NCBI GenBank assembly: GCA_964556225.1
Contig: CAZKVJ010000014.1
Span: 43,106 to 107,105 of the forward strand
Direction: 5' to 3'
DNA from: CAZKVJ01 sp964556225
Lineage (GTDB): Bacteria; Actinomycetota; Acidimicrobiia; Acidimicrobiales; Ilumatobacteraceae
Length of the DNA stretch: 64,000 bases
Part shown: one piece after another, positions 8,980-17,792 of the stretch
How positions within the stretch are numbered: the first letter of the stretch is position 1
Layout of the letters: the number at the start of each line of letters is the position of its first letter
Translations under genes and position numbers: made by a program
The notes under the pieces: generated by a model
The model's input: the letters and a program-made list of their open reading frames with translations, nothing else
Database searches by the model: none
What the model was told of the DNA's origin: nothing

Positions 8980-9033
8980 CCTGCGTTTGGTCGATTTGCC
9001 AGCAGATCTGCTGGCAAATCGACCAAACGCAGG
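8980..9033. repeat. Dispersed palindrome, copy 2 (perfect 54 bp)
   Basis: This is a perfect 54-bp inverted repeat with no spacer. The left half begins CCTGCGTTTGGTCGATTTGC and the centre is AGATCT. It starts 4 bp past the aspS stop codon, where a transcription terminator would be expected. It forms the right edge of the scaffold gap, and such a palindrome readily breaks short-read assembly. Confidence 0.9.
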
Positions 9034-9036
9034 GCG

Positions 9037-10791
9037 TCACGACTTGGGGGGGAGGGTGCGCAGGCCGAGCTCGGCGAGCTGGTTGGCGTCGATGGCGGTC
9101 GGCGCGTTCGTCATCGGGTCCGTGCCCGACTGGGTCTTCGGGAACGCGATCACCTCGCGGATGTTCTCCTCGCCGGCGAGGATCGCCACCAGCCGGTCGA
9201 TCCCGAACGCGAACCCGCCGTGCGGCGGCGCCCCGAAGCGGAACGGGTTGACGAAGAACCCGAACTTGCGCTCGGCCTCCTCGTCGCTGATGCCGAGCGC
9301 GTTGAACACCCGGCGCTGCAGCTCGCCGTCGTGGATCCGTATCGAGCCCGACCCGAGTTCCCAGCCGTTGAGCACCAGGTCGTAGGCGAGCGCTCGCACC
9401 GACAGCGGGTCGGTGTCGAAGCGGTCGAGGTCGTCCGGGTGCGGCATGCAGAACGGGTGGTGCCCCGGCTTGGGGCGCCCGGTGGCGGCGTCGACGCCGA
9501 CGAACAGCGGGAACTCCGTGATCCACACGTAGCGGTACGGCCCCTGGTGCACCGGCGGGCGACCGAGGTCGTTGCGCAGCTGCCCCAGCACCTCGACCGT
9601 CGTCGTCCACTCGTCGGCCACCACGAGCAGCAGGTCGCCGGCCTCGGCGCCGAGCCGCTCGACCAGGCCAGCCTGCTCACCATCGGAGAGGAACTTCACC
9701 ACGGGCGACTCGAGCGCGCGTCCCTCGCCCACGCGCAGCCACACCAGCCCCTTGGCGCCGAGCGACTTCGCCCGGTCCGTCAGCTGGTCGAGCTTGTTGC
9801 GGCCGAGCTCGTCGGAGCGACCGGGCACCCGGATGCCCTTGATCGACGCGGCCCCGGCGAAGGCCTTGAACGCCGTCCCGGCGAACAGGTCCGTCAGCTC
9901 GACGAGCTCCATGCCGAAGCGCAGGTCGGGCTTGTCGACCCCGAAGCGCTCCATCGCCTCGCGCCAGGTCATCCGCTCGATCTCCGGCGGCCGCTCCCCC
10001 GTCACCGCTTCCGCCGCCGCCACCACGGCGTTGCTGATCGCCGCCAGCACGTCGTCCTGGCCGACGAAGCTCATCTCCGCATCGAGCTGCATGAACTCGT
10101 ACTGGCGGTCGGCGCGGAGGTCCTCGTCGCGCAGGCAGCGGGCTATCTGGTAGTAGCGGTCGATGCCGGCCACCATCAGCAGCTGCTTGAACAGCTGCGG
10201 TGACTGCGGCAGGGCGTAGAACGACCCGGCGAACTTGCGCGACGGCACCAGGAACTCGCGAGCACCCTCCGGGGTGGACGGCACCAGCATCGGTGTCTCG
10301 ACCTCGACGAAGCCCTGCTCCTCCATCGCCCGGCGGATGGCCGAGTTGACGCTGGCCCGCAGGCGCAGGTTCTTCTGCATCCGCTCGCGCCGCAGGTCGA
10401 GGTACCGGTACTGCAGGCGCAACGCCTCCTCGACGTCGTCGGCCCGGGCGTCGATCGGGAACGGCGGCGGCTCGGCGGCGCGCAGCACCTCGACCTCGCA
10501 CTCGCCGATCTCGATCTCACCGGTGGGGAGGTTCGGATTGGTGGTGCCCTCGGGACGGGCGCGTACCACCCCGGTGATGCGCAGCACGTACTCGCTGCGC
10601 ACGTCGACGGTGTTGTCGACGACGCACTGCACGACGCCGGTGTGGTCACGCAGGTCGACGAAGGCCAGGTGCTCGCCGTGCTCACGGCGCCGGGCCATCC
10701 ATCCGCACACGCTCACTCGCCGGCCCACGTCGGTGGGTCCGAGCGCGCCGCACATGTCGGTGCGCAGCGCGGTGTCGAATCTGGGGTTCAT
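9037..10791 (-). CDS. aspS: Aspartate--tRNA ligase
   Basis: This class II synthetase has 584 residues. The order is the N-terminal OB anticodon-binding fold (VSVCGWMARRREHGEHLAFV), motif 1 region (VEVETPMLVPSTPEGARE), motif 2 (CLRDEDLRADRQYEFMQLD), the bacterial GAD insertion, and motif 3 (FGIDRLVAILAGEENIREVI). Motif 2 usually reads RQPEF in the family and here reads RQYEF. The ATG at 10791 overlaps the hisS stop (ATGA), so the two synthetases are translationally coupled. Confidence 0.96.
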   Translation of the reverse strand: MNPRFDTALRTDMCGALGPTDVGRRVSVCGWMARRREHGEHLAFVDLRDHTGVVQCVVDNTVDVRSEYVLRITGVVRARPEGTTNPNLPTGEIEIGECEVEVLRAAEPPPFPIDARADDVEEALRLQYRYLDLRRERMQKNLRLRASVNSAIRRAMEEQGFVEVETPMLVPSTPEGAREFLVPSRKFAGSFYALPQSPQLFKQLLMVAGIDRYYQIARCLRDEDLRADRQYEFMQLDAEMSFVGQDDVLAAISNAVVAAAEAVTGERPPEIERMTWREAMERFGVDKPDLRFGMELVELTDLFAGTAFKAFAGAASIKGIRVPGRSDELGRNKLDQLTDRAKSLGAKGLVWLRVGEGRALESPVVKFLSDGEQAGLVERLGAEAGDLLLVVADEWTTTVEVLGQLRNDLGRPPVHQGPYRYVWITEFPLFVGVDAATGRPKPGHHPFCMPHPDDLDRFDTDPLSVRALAYDLVLNGWELGSGSIRIHDGELQRRVFNALGISDEEAERKFGFFVNPFRFGAPPHGGFAFGIDRLVAILAGEENIREVIAFPKTQSGTDPMTNAPTAIDANQLAELGLRTLPPKS

Positions 10792-12038
10792 GCGAGGGCA
10801 CTCCTCACGTAGGGGACGAGCTCGGCGCGAGCGACGACGACCTGGTCGCCGCCGCGCAGGGGGCGGACGGTCACGGTACCGGCGGCGACCTCGTCGGAGC
10901 CGACGATCACCGCCACGGCGGCACCGCTGCGATCCGCCGCCTTCATCTGACTCTTCATGCTCCGCCGCTCGAACGCCCGGTCCGCTGCGATGCCAGCTGC
11001 CCGCAGCTCCGCGCAGAGCACCATGGCCTCGCGGCCGCCGGTGGTGTCGACCACGAACACGCCGAGCCTCGCCTGCGGTGCAGGGAACACCGACTCGGCG
11101 TCGCAGGCCAGCAGCGTGCGGTCGAGGCCCAGGGCGAAGCCGATGCCCGGCGTCGGCGGCCCGCCGAGATCCTCGACCAGCCCGTCGTAGCGGCCACCGC
11201 CGCCAACGGCGTTCTGGGCTGCGTCGAGCGCGTCGGCGATGAACTCGAACGTGGTCCGCCGGTAGTAGTCGAGCCCCCGCACCAGCTTCGGCTCCACGGC
11301 GAACGGCACCCCGAGGTCGGCGAGCCCGGCCTGCACGGTGGCGAAGTGCTCGGCCGAGGCCTCGGACAGGAAGTCCGCCAGGTGCGGTGCGCCGGCGATC
11401 ACCGGGGCGTCCTCCGCCCGCTTGGAGTCGAGCACCCGCAGCGGGTTGCGCTCCAACGTCTGGCGGCTCTCCGGCGTGAGCTCGCCCAGGCGACCCCGCA
11501 GGTACGCCCCGAGCGCCGCCACGTACCGCTGCCGGTCGCCGGCGTCGCCGAGCGAGTTGAGCGCCAAGCGCACCCGGCGCAGCCCGAGGCGCTCGTAGAA
11601 CCGCCAGCCGAGCTCGATCACCTCGACATCGAGGTACGGGTCGTCGACGCCGAGCACCTCGACGCCGACCTGGTCGAACTGGCGGTACCGGCCGTGCTGA
11701 GCCTTCTCGTAGCGGAAGTTCGGCCCCGCGTACCAGACCTTCCACGGCACGACCGGGTGGTGCTGCACGAACGCCCGGCACACGCCCGCGGTCTGCTCCG
11801 GGCGCAGCGCCACGTGCCGGCCGCCCTTGTCCACGAAGTCGTACATCTCCTTGGTGACCACGTCGGTGGCCTCGCCGATGCGCTGGAACACCCCCAGGTC
11901 CTCGAACATCGGCGGGATCAGGTACGAGTAGCCCGCGTCCTCGACCAGCCCGGCGAAGACGTCGACGAAGCGCCGCCACCGGGCGGACTCCGGCGCCAGG
12001 ATGTCGCGCGTCCCTGGGCTGGTCTGGAACTCGGGCAC
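10788..12038 (-). CDS. hisS: Histidine--tRNA ligase
   Basis: This class II synthetase has 416 residues from the GTG at 12038 (PEFQTSPGTRDILAPES). It shows LRPEQTAGVCRAFVQH, motif 2 FRYEKAQHGRYRQFDQVGVE, the histidine-binding LVRGLDYYRRTTFEF, GGGGRYDGL, and a C-terminal anticodon-binding domain. In-frame alternatives are TTG at 12047 and GTG at 12074, and none has a clear ribosome binding site. It is upstream of, and coupled to, aspS. Confidence 0.95.
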   Translation of the reverse strand: MPEFQTSPGTRDILAPESARWRRFVDVFAGLVEDAGYSYLIPPMFEDLGVFQRIGEATDVVTKEMYDFVDKGGRHVALRPEQTAGVCRAFVQHHPVVPWKVWYAGPNFRYEKAQHGRYRQFDQVGVEVLGVDDPYLDVEVIELGWRFYERLGLRRVRLALNSLGDAGDRQRYVAALGAYLRGRLGELTPESRQTLERNPLRVLDSKRAEDAPVIAGAPHLADFLSEASAEHFATVQAGLADLGVPFAVEPKLVRGLDYYRRTTFEFIADALDAAQNAVGGGGRYDGLVEDLGGPPTPGIGFALGLDRTLLACDAESVFPAPQARLGVFVVDTTGGREAMVLCAELRAAGIAADRAFERRSMKSQMKAADRSGAAVAVIVGSDEVAAGTVTVRPLRGGDQVVVARAELVPYVRSALA

Positions 12039-12099
12039 GTCGGACAAGGCTAGACGGCACCCTGCCCGATCCACCGGTGCGTTGCTGCGTCGCCCCTGA

Positions 12100-12729
12100 T
12101 CAGTCGCCAGCCTCGGTGACGGCGCGCGCCGGGTCGTCGTGGGGCAGCACCTCGGCGATCACCGGGATGGTCTTCCAGGGCGCCACGGGGGGCTCGTGGC
12201 CGGGTTGGGGGACGAACTCCGACACCGCGCCCTTGGCGAAGTCGTGGATGTACCGCCCGCAGTTGGGGAAGATCCGCCCGATCGACACCGTCACCACCGC
12301 CTTGGCGCCGTGGTGCTCGGCCAGAAGCTCGGGCGACGTGGTGACCTCCGCCCGGCCGTGCACGCGGGTGCGCCACGGCGCCTCGAGGTCGATGAACAGC
12401 AGGGCCACGCGGCCGTCGTCTTCGATGTTGCCGAGGCTGCGGAACATCCCGTTGCCGTCGTAGATCGGGAACTGCAGGGTGCGGCCGTCGACGATCCTGA
12501 CGAAGCCGGGCGTGCCGCCCTTGTACGACACGTCCGGCCACCCCTCGGCGTCGACGGTGGCGAGCAGGAAGAAGGACTGGCGAGCGATGAGCGCCCGATC
12601 GCCGTCGTCGAGCTCGGCGTGCACCGTCGCCTGCGACAAGAAGTCGGCCAGGCGCCGGCTGTCGAACTCCTCCTGCAGCGCCCGCGCCCCAGGTCCGTAC
12701 AGCTCGCTCATCTCGGTCATCTCGGTCAT
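12100..12729 (-). CDS. Pyridoxamine 5'-phosphate oxidase-like FMN-binding protein
   Basis: The product has 209 residues of the PNPOx-like split-barrel fold. It contains ALIARQSFFLLATVDAEGWPDVSYKGG (substrate/FMN strand pair) and the typical IPIYDGNGMFRSLGNIEDDGRVALLFID-type segment, here FPIYDGNGMFRSLGNI. Members bind FMN, F420 or haem; the cofactor here is not decided. The repeated ATGACCGAG codons leave several possible starts (12741 GTG, 12729 ATG). The gene overlaps or abuts the 3' end of the broken nitrilase upstream. Confidence 0.82.
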   Translation of the reverse strand: MTEMTEMSELYGPGARALQEEFDSRRLADFLSQATVHAELDDGDRALIARQSFFLLATVDAEGWPDVSYKGGTPGFVRIVDGRTLQFPIYDGNGMFRSLGNIEDDGRVALLFIDLEAPWRTRVHGRAEVTTSPELLAEHHGAKAVVTVSIGRIFPNCGRYIHDFAKGAVSEFVPQPGHEPPVAPWKTIPVIAEVLPHDDPARAVTEAGD

Positions 12730-12737
12730 GGCTCCAC

Positions 12738-13662
12738 TCACCCTCTCGAAGACCTCGGCCGCTCGTCGACCGTCAGCTGGAACACATCGTCACGGGCGCA
12801 GTGCCCGCAGGCGTCGAACTGGAGGCGTGACCGCCGCACCAGCTCCGGATCGACCTCGGCGTAGAGGACGGCCTCCTCCTCGCTGAGCGGGCCCGCCAGC
12901 ACGTGCCCGAACGGGTCGACGATGCAGGCGTTGCCGCGGCTCATCCAGTCGTCGTCGCCGCCGTAGAGCTCCGTCACACCGAGCTCGGCCGCCGGCACGT
13001 CGCTGCCCCGCAGGACGCTGTTCGTGCCGACGACGTAGCAGCGGCTCCTTGGCGATGTGGCGCAGCGTTGCCACCCACACGTCGCTGTTGTCCCACGTGG
13101 GCGCCAGGTGGATGTCGACCCCCTTGGCGTACATCGCCGCCCGAGCGAGCGGCATGTAGTTCTCCCACCAGATCAGCCCACCGACGCGCCCGAGCGGGGT
13201 GTCGACGGTGACCAGCCCCGAGCCGTCGCCGCTCCCCCACACGAGCCGCTCACCGCCGGTGGGCATCAGCTTGCGGTGCACGCCCAGCACCTCGCCGTGG
13301 GGCCCGAGGTAGAGCAGCGAGTTGTAGACGGTCGACCCGTTCGGGTCGCGCTCGTTGACACCCATGACGACGAAGGCGCCGGCTCCGCGGGCCGCGCCGC
13401 CCAGCGCCTGCACCGAGGGGCCCGGGATCGTGACGGACTGCTCGAGCAGGCCAGCGTAGAGCGCGCTCGACGCCCCGGCCCACGGTGTGGTCCGCCACAC
13501 CCAGTCCGGATAACCGGGTACGAACACCTCGGGGAACACGATGAGGCCTACCCCGTGCGCGGCCGCCTCCCCCACGAGTGAGACCGCCTTGGCGACCGTG
13601 CGCTCACGGTCGAGGAACACCGGCGTCGCCTGGACGGCGGCCACCACCATCGAGTCCCCCAT
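12738..13662 (-). pseudogene. Nitrilase, frameshifted and lacking the catalytic Cys
   Basis: The sequence is a carbon-nitrogen hydrolase of the nitrilase branch. The Glu (FPEVFVPGYPDWVW) and Lys (HRKLMPTGGERLVW) of the E-K-C triad are intact. The third motif, normally LICWENYMPL, reads LIWWENYMPL at about 13170, so the nucleophile Cys is Trp (TGG). At about 13045 the frame is also broken: after HIAKE the family continues GRCYVVGTNS, which here is readable only in another frame, consistent with loss of 2 nt. The rest (AAELGVTELYGGDDDWMSRG to RPRSSRG) follows in the shifted frame to the stop at 12738. Two independent lesions point to a pseudogene rather than a single read error. Confidence 0.82.
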
Positions 13663-13762
13663 GGCCCCTCCCTACGAGCACATCGATGCTACGCGACGCC
13701 CCGCTCGTCGGGCGCGCCGGCCGGATGGCACGATCGAGCGCGATGGACCGGGACGATCGGCG

Positions 13763-14920
13763 ATGAACGTCAGCGGACGGGCGTTCGTCGCCGGCGCCTA
13801 CGAGCACCCGCTCCGGGTGATCCCCGACCGGTCGGTGTGGCAGATCCACGCCGACGTGGCGCTCGGGGCGCTTGCCGACGCCGGGCTCACGATGGCCGAC
13901 GTCGACGCCTACTACTGCGACTCCACCGCCGGCTTCGGACCGATCTCGATGACCGAGTACCTCGGCCTGCGGGTGCGCCAGGTCGACTCCACCGAGACGG
14001 GCGGGTCGTCGTACCTGGCCCACCTCGCCCACGCCAGCGCCGCCATCGCCGCCGGGCGGTGCTCGGTGGCGCTGCTCACGATGGCCGGCCGTCCCCGCTC
14101 GGCGGGCCCACGTGGCGCTGGCCGGGCGGGACCCGAGACGCCGTTCGAGGCCACCTGGGGGTCGAGCGGTGCCGTCAACCAGTACGCGATGGCCGCCATG
14201 CGCCACATGCACGAGTTCGGGACGACGAGCGCCCAGCTGGCGGAGATCAAGGTGGCCGCCTCGCTCCACGCCCAGCACAACCCCAACGCCTTCCTGCGCG
14301 ACGTCATCACAGTGGAGCAGGTGCTCGACTCCCCCATGGTGTCCGACCCCTTGCACCGCGACGACTGCTGCGTCGTCACCGACGGCGGCGGGGCCCTCGT
14401 CGTCGTGTCCGCCGAGGTGACCCGCTCGCTCGAGCGACCGTGCGTCAAGGTGCTCGGCTGCGGCGAGGCCATCAAGCACACCGACAACGGCCGCATCGAC
14501 CTCACGTACACGGGTGCGGCGCGGTCCGGACCGGCGGCGTTCGCCGAGGCCGGCGTCACCCCGGCGGACATCGACTACGTCTCCATCTACGACAGCTTCA
14601 CCATCACCGTGCTGGAGACCCTCGAGGACCTGGGCTTCTGCGCCAAGGGCGAGGGCGGACGCTTCGTCATGGACGGCGCGCTGGTGGCGCCCCACGGCCG
14701 GCTCCCGTTCAACACCGACGGCGGCGGGCTCTGCAACAACCACCCGTCGAACCGCGGCGGCATGACCAAGGCGATCGAGGCCGTGCGCCAGCTCCGGGGC
14801 GAGGCCCACCCCGCGGTGCAGGTCCCCGATTGCCGCCTGGCCCTCGCCCACGGCACCGGCGGCAGCATCGGCACGCGAATGGGCTCGGTGACCGTCGTGC
14901 TGGGACGCGAGGACGCATGA
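13763..14920 (+). CDS. Thiolase-like (SCP2/lipid-transfer type) protein
   Basis: The product has 385 residues with the thiolase fold of the non-canonical acetyl-CoA acetyltransferase/lipid-transfer group. It contains YCDSTAGFGPISMTEYLGL, DPLHRDDCCVVTDGGGALVVVSAE, DYVSIYDSFTITVLETLEDLGFC and FNTDGGGLCNNHPSNRGG. The segment aligned with the first catalytic Cys (VDSTETGGSSYLAHL) has no Cys. It may therefore be a partner subunit in acyl-CoA or steroid side-chain aldol cleavage rather than a classic thiolase. It overlaps the DUF35 gene by ATGA, the usual pairing. It is divergent from the nitrilase remnant. Confidence 0.85.
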   Translation: MNVSGRAFVAGAYEHPLRVIPDRSVWQIHADVALGALADAGLTMADVDAYYCDSTAGFGPISMTEYLGLRVRQVDSTETGGSSYLAHLAHASAAIAAGRCSVALLTMAGRPRSAGPRGAGRAGPETPFEATWGSSGAVNQYAMAAMRHMHEFGTTSAQLAEIKVAASLHAQHNPNAFLRDVITVEQVLDSPMVSDPLHRDDCCVVTDGGGALVVVSAEVTRSLERPCVKVLGCGEAIKHTDNGRIDLTYTGAARSGPAAFAEAGVTPADIDYVSIYDSFTITVLETLEDLGFCAKGEGGRFVMDGALVAPHGRLPFNTDGGGLCNNHPSNRGGMTKAIEAVRQLRGEAHPAVQVPDCRLALAHGTGGSIGTRMGSVTVVLGREDA

Positions 14921-15342
14921 GCACCGGCCACCTCCCGGCGCCCCACCCGCCGCGCGACGAGGACAACGCCGAGCACTGGGCGGCCACGCTCGAGGGGCGT
15001 TTGCGGCTGCGGCGCTGCGACGACTGCGGCACAGTGATCTGGTACCCGCGGCCGCTGTGCCCCGAGTGCCATTCCCGGTCGACGTCGTGGTTCGACGCGT
15101 CGGGGCGCGGCACCGTCTACAGCTTCACGGTGGTCCGGCGGGCACGCGGCCCGTTCGCCGACGCCGTGCCCTTCGTCCTGGCCTACGTCGAGCTCGACGA
15201 GGGGCCGCGCGTGATGACGAACGTGGTCGACTGCGACCCGGAGCAGGTGCGAATCGACATGCCCGTCGAGGTGGTGTTCCACGACACCGGCGAAGGTGCC
15301 GCGCTCTACCGGTTCCGGCCGGCTCAGGACTCCGGGCCGTAG
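14917..15342 (+). CDS. Zn-ribbon OB-fold (DUF35) acyl-CoA-associated protein
   Basis: The product has 141 residues. The N-terminal zinc ribbon has CDDCGTVIWYPRPLCPEC (two C-x2-C pairs) and is followed by an OB fold (GRGTVYSFTVVRRARGPFADAVPF...AYVELDEGPRVMTNVV). DUF35 proteins partner thiolase-like subunits, as in Ltp2-DUF35 aldolase complexes of steroid side-chain degradation. The ATGA overlap with the upstream thiolase-like gene supports such a complex here. The exact substrate is not predictable. Confidence 0.88.
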   Translation: MSTGHLPAPHPPRDEDNAEHWAATLEGRLRLRRCDDCGTVIWYPRPLCPECHSRSTSWFDASGRGTVYSFTVVRRARGPFADAVPFVLAYVELDEGPRVMTNVVDCDPEQVRIDMPVEVVFHDTGEGAALYRFRPAQDSGP

Positions 15343-15450
15343 GACCCACGCCGATGCGGTCGCGCAGCTCGATCGCCGGCCGGTCGGCGATGATGCTCCA
15401 CGGTGGGGTACTGGACCTTCGACGTCCCGGGGGCGATGGGCGCCGGTCCG

Positions 15451-16092
15451 TCAGGCGATCGCCACGGCGTGCGCCGGCGCAAGCCCGCCGTGAACGGACC
15501 ACGCGCCACCGCCGTCGCGGCTGACCAGGAGCTCCCCGGCGCTCGAGGCTGCGGCCACCAGCGATCCACTGGCCGCCAACCCCTGACGCTCCACGTTGCC
15601 GTCGAAGCCGTCGAGCACCACCCGCCAGTGCAGCGGCCCGGCTGTCCGGGCGGCCCGGAAGATCGCCGCCTCCGGTCCGGCCGGCCCCCACAGCGACGGC
15701 GGGCCGGACGACGCGGCGACGAGCACCCAACCGGCCACCACGGCGAGGCCCTGGGTGTAGCCCCGGTCGATCCCGTCGGCCTCCCGGGTGCAGGTCCGTC
15801 CCCCGTCCATGCTGCGGTGCGGGCCGAGCCCGGTCGTCGCGTACATCTCGTCGCCGTCGGCCACCACGCGGTGGACGTCCTCGAAGAGCCCGTCGTTGCG
15901 GGCCTCCCATGACGCGCCGGCGTCACCCGAGACCGCCACCCCACCGATCTCGACGCCGACGATCATGCGGTCACCGTCGACCTGGATCGAGCCCAGGTCG
16001 GCCGCCCCCCACGGCGACTCCCAGTCGTCGTACCCCTCGACGGCGGCGAGGCCGGCGAGCTCCCTCGGCCCACCGTCGCCCAGGCGCCACAC
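15451..16092 (-). CDS. Asp-box (BNR/YCF48-like) beta-propeller protein, possibly N-truncated
   Basis: The product has 213 residues with three Asp-box-like motifs, SGDAGASWE, SMDGGRTCT and SRDGGGAWS, typical of BNR/sialidase-type propellers. There is no signal peptide and no sialidase catalytic residues. An in-frame TGA lies only a few codons before the GTG at 16092. The first blade (VWRLGDGGPREL) begins almost at the N-terminus, so a short N-terminal piece may be lost. Function is unknown. Confidence 0.62.
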   Translation of the reverse strand: MWRLGDGGPRELAGLAAVEGYDDWESPWGAADLGSIQVDGDRMIVGVEIGGVAVSGDAGASWEARNDGLFEDVHRVVADGDEMYATTGLGPHRSMDGGRTCTREADGIDRGYTQGLAVVAGWVLVAASSGPPSLWGPAGPEAAIFRAARTAGPLHWRVVLDGFDGNVERQGLAASGSLVAAASSAGELLVSRDGGGAWSVHGGLAPAHAVAIA

Positions 16093-16123
16093 GCCCTGCG
16101 ACCCCTGTCACACCGGGACGGGC

Positions 16124-16570
16124 TCAGCGGCGACGCTTCGTGAGCGCGGCGTTCTCGTGCTCGCGCTCGATGGCGTCGGCCAACGACGTGCGGGCCAGCG
16201 CCTCGATCGCCGCGTCACGCCCGGCGCTCCAGGCGTGGTGCACCGCGCACTCCGGATCCCGCCCGTGGCACCGGCGCGAGTCGAGCAGGCAGTGCGAGAT
16301 CTCCAGCTCGCCCTCGAGGGCCTCGATGATCTCGAGCGTCGAGATGTCCTCCGGGTCGCGCGCCAGCGCGCAGCCGCCGTGGCGACCCGGACTGCACGCC
16401 AAGATCCGCGCCCGGGAGAGCATGCTCATGATCGTCGGGACGTTGCCGGCCGGGATGTTGCAAGCCTCCGCCAGCTCGGCCGCGGTCACCCGCTCGTCCC
16501 GGGACCGCCCCGCCAGGTACAGCATGATCCGGAAGCCGTACTCACCTCGCTTCGTCAGCGTGAGCCGCAT
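16124..16570 (-). CDS. Rrf2 family Fe-S transcriptional regulator
   Basis: The product has 148 residues: an N-terminal winged helix (LTKRGEYGFRIMLYLAGRS...TAAELAEACNIPAGNVPTIM) and GGCALARDPEDISTLEIIEALEG. Three cysteines, Cys94, Cys101 and Cys108 (C-x6-C-x6-C), sit where IscR/NsrR-type members bind an iron-sulfur cluster. It probably senses NO, redox or Fe-S status. GGAGG lies 6-10 bp before the ATG. It stands 178 bp downstream of cofD, so it may control its own transcription and not the acyl-CoA genes. Confidence 0.9.
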   Translation of the reverse strand: MRLTLTKRGEYGFRIMLYLAGRSRDERVTAAELAEACNIPAGNVPTIMSMLSRARILACSPGRHGGCALARDPEDISTLEIIEALEGELEISHCLLDSRRCHGRDPECAVHHAWSAGRDAAIEALARTSLADAIEREHENAALTKRRR

Positions 16571-16748
16571 CTCCGACCTCCAACTCGATCGCCCCAGAAC
16601 GCTCGATAATGCGGGCGAAGATTACTGGCGATGTCAGGGTCTTCCACCGGATGGTCGCTGGGGTCCATGCTCAGTCCGGCAGGAGGTGAATCACCCGACC
16701 CCCTCTCGGTCCGATCTCCCGATCCCGCCCAACTTCTAGAAATACAGT
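16571..16748. promoter_or_regulatory. Rrf2 upstream region with AT-rich dyad
   Basis: This gap between cofD and the Rrf2 gene holds an unusually AT-rich stretch. A CTAGA-N7-TCTAG dyad at 16736-16752 runs into the cofD stop codon. It is a possible Rrf2-type operator or promoter element. I see no clear -35/-10 pair. Confidence 0.35.
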
Positions 16749-17792
16749 CTAGCAATATTGAGATTTGCCTGGCGCATCCGTTCTGGTCCACCCCCTCCTC
16801 CCGAGGGGGTGGAGGGGGTGGAGGCCGAGGAGGGTGGTGGCGAGGCGATCGCCGGCGGCGCCGTCGGCGATGAGCGTGGAGGTGACCACGACGGTGAGCC
16901 CGAGCGCCTCGATCGCTGCGGCCTCGGCGGCGTCGTGGTCGTCCAGCACGAAGGTCGACACCAGGTTCCGATAGCACGACGCGACAGCCGTCGCCGTGTG
17001 CTCCAGACCCCGGGCCGCCAGCAGCGCAGCCCGGCTCCGGGCCCGGCGGGCCTCACCCTCGTCCGTGATCGGCACGCCCGACACCACCGGCGTGACCGCC
17101 AGTGCGGGGCGCGACGCCACCGCCTCGCGCACGCCGGGCAGCGCCAGGATCGGCTCGATGCTGGCGACGGGGTTGCTGGGGCCGACGACCACGAGGTCGG
17201 CCGCCGCGATCGCCTCGAGCACGCCCGGCGCCGGCCTCGCGGCCTCGATGCCGTGCCGTGTCACTGACCGGACGGCGTCCTCGGCCCGCCGGGCCACGAA
17301 CCACTCCTGGAACCCCAGCGGGCCGGCGTCGGTCTCCACCACCGTGGCCACCTCGGCGTCGGTCATCGGCAGCAGCCGCACCATGACGCCGAGATGGGCA
17401 GCGACCTCCGCGGTGGCCTCGCTCAGCGCGGCCCCCTCACGCAGCCGGCCCGTCCGGCGCAGGTGCATCGCCAGGTCGACGTCGCCCAGCGCGAACCACG
17501 GATCCCCACCCAGGCGACGCAGCTGGCCCATGGCACGGAAGCTGTCGTCTGCCACTCCCCACCCTCGACCCGCATCGCGCAGACCGGCCAGCGCGTACAG
17601 GTTCGTGTCGAGGTCCGGGCAGATCCGCAACCCGTGGAGCCACACGTCGTCGGCGGTGTTGACCACCAGGGTCAGCCGCTCGGCACCGAGCGCCGCGGCC
17701 ATCGGCACCGCCAGACGGCTGGCCCCGATCCCCCCGGCCAGCATCGCGACCCGAGGTGCCTCCCCGCCCGCTGCGCCGGGCGAGCGGTTCAC
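16749..17792 (-). CDS. cofD: 2-phospho-L-lactate transferase CofD (F420 biosynthesis)
   Basis: CofD/FbiA transfers the lactyl- or PEP-phosphoguanosine moiety to Fo in cofactor F420 synthesis. The product has 347 residues. It begins VAMLAGGIGASRLAVPM (family LAGGxGxxRL loop), then LTLVVNTADDVWLHGLRICPDLDTNLYALAGL, and VVVGPSNPVASIEPILALPGVREAV. The GTG at 17792 overlaps the acyl-CoA ligase stop (GTGA). The last 25 or so codons run through a GC-rich hairpin (16788-16821) and end in AT-rich DNA, so the C-terminus may be an unusual extension. Coupling to fatty-acyl genes and not to fbiB is unusual. Confidence 0.88.
   Translation of the reverse strand: MNRSPGAAGGEAPRVAMLAGGIGASRLAVPMAAALGAERLTLVVNTADDVWLHGLRICPDLDTNLYALAGLRDAGRGWGVADDSFRAMGQLRRLGGDPWFALGDVDLAMHLRRTGRLREGAALSEATAEVAAHLGVMVRLLPMTDAEVATVVETDAGPLGFQEWFVARRAEDAVRSVTRHGIEAARPAPGVLEAIAAADLVVVGPSNPVASIEPILALPGVREAVASRPALAVTPVVSGVPITDEGEARRARSRAALLAARGLEHTATAVASCYRNLVSTFVLDDHDAAEAAAIEALGLTVVVTSTLIADGAAGDRLATTLLGLHPLHPLGRRGWTRTDAPGKSQYC

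Noticed and set aside
16555..16669. Small ORF (MDPSDHPVEDPDIASNLRP...) overlapping the Rrf2 start as leader peptide
   Set aside because: Weak ribosome binding site and no regulatory hairpin; cannot be told from chance.
16788..16821. GC-rich inverted repeat CCACCCCCTCC...GAGGGGGTGG as terminator of cofD
   Set aside because: The cofD reading frame passes through it and stops only at 16749, so it lies inside the gene as read. It could be the terminator if the true stop was lost, but this is not shown.
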